Shown one piece after another: positions 58,764-64,000 of a stretch of DNA of 64,000 nt. Source of the stretch: Clitopilus passeckerianus (taxonomy: Eukaryota; Basidiomycota; Agaricomycetes; Agaricales; Entolomataceae); NCBI GenBank assembly GCA_944990035.1, contig CALYLX010000126.1:1054001-1118000 (forward strand), written 5' to 3'. The position numbers and the translations under genes were made by a program. The notes under the pieces were generated by a model. That model ran no database searches. It was not told the origin of the DNA and saw only the letters and a list, made by a program, of their open reading frames with translations. Numbering within the stretch: the stretch's first letter is position 1; the number at the start of each line of letters is the position of its first letter.

Positions 58764-60165
58764 ATGTCTTTGAAGATAAAAGTACCAGCGAAGGTTGTTG
58801 AAGATGCTGCTCATACACCACAGGTATGCAGCCATTAGCTGAAGTTTTGACATCTTCTGAACGTAGATGCACAGTCCTCAGCATCAGAACACCAACCTCG
58901 ACGGCGGCTGGTGGCAAACAAGCGTCGGATAGCTATAGACTCTGACGAGGAGGAGGAAGAAGGAGATGGTCATGAAGATCAAACTCAGGCTACTGAAGTA
59001 CCTGATTCACCCTATCACGGAGGCACAAGCCCAGTGGACATACTTTCAAACGATTTCGGGGTTCATCCTCACCGCCTTTGACTCGGCATGTGAGCGAGGC
59101 TCCCTCTCAAGCAAGTGTTTCAACATCTACCATTCCTGTCAAAAGGACAAAATCCAAGGCTGGGGAGGACAAGAGTCGGCCTTCGAAGAAGAGAAGAGCT
59201 GCTGCTGCTGCGTATACGGATTCAGAGGAGGATGACTTTGTTGCGGCTGCCACACAGGACCCTGATGACTTGGATGACTGGGAGCCGGAAGATAAAGTGA
59301 AAAAGGGTGCAAAGAAGGGAAAGGGAAAGGCGGCTGGGCCAACAGCTGGAAAAGGGAAAGCCGGAGGAAAAGCTACAGGTGTGGCGAAAAGGGAGGGTAG
59401 CCCACCTGTAACTGGTGCGAAACGCGGGAGAGGAAAGGCTTCGTCTGCACCCGGAGAAGATGTTGCAGAAAGTCAAATGGAAGGTGTAATCGATGCTACA
59501 GCTGTAGCAGAAGACCCTACCCCTGCTCCGTCTGCTGCTGCCGTACCACCTCCACCAAAGAAGAAAAAACTCCCTCCAATCAAGAAGATCAAGGCAACTC
59601 CTGGCAGCGCCGCACCTTCGACTGCAACCGCGACGCCAACGACGGCTTCTGGTAATGCCACTAATTCTGTGTTGGCTGAGCTTGGGATGGAGACAAAGTC
59701 GGCCTCAAGGAAGATACCTGCTACACTAGGGAATGCGGATTTGGATCTAATGAATGCGAGTGTGTACAAGGATTTATTTGGGGTATGTACACTTCCTCCG
59801 TTCGATGGGTGTGTCGCTAATGTCTATGGTATTAACAGACCGGTGGAAATGCCTCACGCTCGGTAATGAGCCGACGGGAGAAAGAAGAAGAACGGAGAAA
59901 GGAGCTGAATAGGATGAGAGAGGAAGCCAAAGCCAAGCGACTGGCCGACGCTGTTCTACCTTTCGATCTGCAAGGACAAGCCGACAAGATTGCTCGGTTT
60001 GATGAGATGCTAAGGAGCAGGCGAAGTAGTGCTCTGTGGCCCAATCACTTGGGAGCCAAGTGGAGGGAGTTAGCGGATAAGGAGAAGGAACGTAGAGAAC
60101 GCGAGAGACAGATAGACAGGGAGGGGGGTTGGCAAATGAACCAACATAGCCAAGCCAGGGCCTGA
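58764..60165 (+). CDS. Basic, low-complexity, probably nuclear protein (unrecognised)
   Basis: No family recognised. MSLKIKVPAKVVEDAAHTPQ begins exon 1, and an intron follows. Clusters of basic residues (RRRLVANKRRIA, RPSKKRRAAAAAY) alternate with acidic runs (DSDEEEEEGDGHED), and a long K/G/A-rich stretch (KKGAKKGKGKAAGPTAGKGK) resembles histone-tail-like composition. The C-terminus is better structured: SRREKEEERRKELNRMREEA, then LPFDLQGQADKIARFDEMLR and LWPNHLGAKWRELADKEKER, probably helical. The frame breaks at the TTT of 59077-59079 (one T missing). Stop at 60163-60165. A chromatin or replication role would fit the composition, but this is a guess. Confidence 0.72.
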
Positions 60166-60279
60166 GCATTTTTATAGGGGTTGTAGGTGGAATGGAGATC
60201 GGTTGGTGTATATTTCGTTCTAGGTTGCACGCACACTGTATTATAGTCATAGATACTAATCAACATCTACTTGGTACTG

Positions 60280-61418
60280 CTACGAGGTGGGGTGATTACT
60301 GAGATTAGTCCGTTCCAAGGCTTTCTCTACTTGCTGGAAGCACGCTGTGTACCATTCTGCGCCAGCTTTCTTCGACGTTCTTGAGTTGTCCAGTTTCATT
60401 GACTCTAGTTTGGATTCCAGGGAGGAATTGGGGAAGAATTCTAGAATAACGGTTTTTAAGGATTGAAGAACGGTCTGGAAGGTCTGTAGCTCTGCTGCTA
60501 TTTCTTCTGGATTCTGTTTTGGGTGTAGAGATGCGACAACATCATCCGATGCCTCCAGGAGATCCCCAGAAAGCTTGAGGAGCGAATCCAGTGACTCTGC
60601 TGAGGACGTAGGGGTTTTCGACGAAATAATATCGACATTGATTCGCCGGTGAAGAACAATGGATAGTCGTAGAGCCGTCTGGACCTGGGAAAGGTTCAGT
60701 GGGTGCGCAGGACTGGCTGAAGGGTACTGATCACCGTTTTGGTTTGTTCAATCTCTGTAGGTGTAATCTTCTCATCTCCTAATCCTAGTTCATCCCACCC
60801 ATCGTCAACATCATCATCACGACCGCCTTCCAGTATCTCCTCGATCTCGCTCATTCCATCTTCCATGGACTCCTGATTTTGCACCCACTTCTTTTGCACT
60901 GCCAAAGAATTGGATTGTGGGAGATGAATGCAAGCCTTGTCAATCAGGTCATGCACCGTTCCTACTCTTGCTAGGTATCCATTAGAAGTCTCTTTGTCGA
61001 GAAATCCCTGTAGAAACGGCAAGATTGCCCGAATAATATCCCCTGCAGTTGTGATGACCTCCTGCCGAAGGGTCTTCCCAAAGCTTGGGTGGAACAGCCG
61101 GACACAATGAGTCAATCCAGCAACTTGGTCGGAGATCTCTTTGAGAGGTGTAAGAGATGCTTTGTATGTAGGAGATGAAGGTTTTAGGGCAAGTGCTAGT
61201 TTGGTTGTAGATGCTCTCAAAAGTTTGAGGAACGCGACCAAATCTTTGTGTAAAATTGCGAGATCTTGAGGAGATTCCAGTATTGCTTCTGGCAGAGCTT
61301 TGGTAGCATCTTTGCAAGTGTCCTTGGCCTTTTTAAGAGCCTCAGATGCTACTCAAAATCAATAGAGATGTGGTTATAGTTGAAAGTGGCCCTTACCGAG
61401 GCGTTCGTCGTCTGCCAT
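60280..61418 (-). CDS. GCIP/CCNDBP1-like protein (Grap2 and cyclin-D-interacting family)
   Basis: All-helical protein related to human cyclin-D1-binding protein 1, a proposed negative regulator of the cell cycle; its role in fungi is not known to me. After a tiny first exon (MADDERL) the sequence is helix-rich: ASEALKKAKDTCKDATKALP, LAILHKDLVAFLKLLRAST, FGKTLRQEVITTAGDIIRA, then an acidic linker, DDDVDDGWDELGLGDEK, and C-terminal helices, VQTALRLSIVLHRRINVDI and GAEWYTACFQQVEKALERT. The N-terminal pattern and the acidic DDGW-containing linker fit GCIP proteins. Two introns; about 345 aa. It shares a 57-bp bidirectional promoter with YME1. Confidence 0.7.
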
Positions 61419-61475
61419 GATGGTTTGAGGCCTTTCACGTGGTCATCACAACTTTGACCTTGAACCTCTTTGTGG
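61419..61475. promoter_or_regulatory. 57-bp bidirectional promoter with central CACGTG
   Basis: Only 57 bp separate the GCIP-like start codon (61418, minus) from the proposed YME1 start (61476, plus). A CACGTG palindrome at 61436-61441 lies near its middle. Confidence 0.55.

Positions 61476-64000
<2,525 letters not shown>

Overview
The window is eukaryotic nuclear DNA from a filamentous basidiomycete, most likely an Agaricomycete. Nearly every gene is broken by several 45-65 nt GT-AG introns, gene spacing is tight on both strands, and the gene content is fungal: GT15 mannosyltransferases, a Trs120-type TRAPP subunit, Pik1, Mge1 and an intron-containing nuclear tRNA. I see no transposon, CRISPR array, prophage or other mobile element. 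Most of the window is conserved housekeeping sequence.

Layout. 1-8.4 kb: 3' part of an unrecognised helical protein, then DPM2 head to head with TRS120, then VPS55. 8.6-17.2 kb: a kinesin-5 and a kinesin-1 gene flanking the small elongation-factor gene ELF1. 17.7-26.6 kb: a Pumilio-type PUF gene and SEC16. 26.7-35.6 kb: OST3/6 head to head with PIK1, then two tandem KRE2-type mannosyltransferases. 36.2-42.6 kb: TOM40, a stand-alone ABC ATPase, tRNA-Ile(UAU), a CCCH zinc-finger/coiled-coil protein and a Nur1-like membrane protein. 43-51 kb: an unrecognised membrane coiled-coil protein, mitochondrial PheRS, MGE1 and the C1-tetrahydrofolate synthase. 51.2-64 kb: secreted PNGase A-like protein, a PMP3-family protein with a long tail, a four-finger C2H2 protein, FBP1, an unrecognised basic nuclear protein, a GCIP-like protein and YME1, cut by the window end.

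Two functional themes recur. One is the secretory and glycosylation pathway: DPM2, TRS120, VPS55, SEC16, OST3, PIK1, two GT15 enzymes and PNGase A. The other is mitochondria: TOM40, PheRS, MGE1, C1-THF synthase and YME1. The PUF protein has the base-recognition residues of human Pumilio, and exact UGUANAUA sites lie just 3' of the C1-THF synthase gene, FBP1 and the PUF gene itself.

Quality caution: at least ten places need a small indel (nearly always one missing base, mostly in homopolymer runs) to keep an otherwise conserved frame open. I read these as sequence or assembly errors rather than pseudogenes. I found no convincing undescribed system. The best leads are the PUF-site pattern, extreme splice structures (a start codon split from its gene by an intron, 8-nt and 11-nt exons), very short bidirectional promoters, and a few unrecognised proteins.
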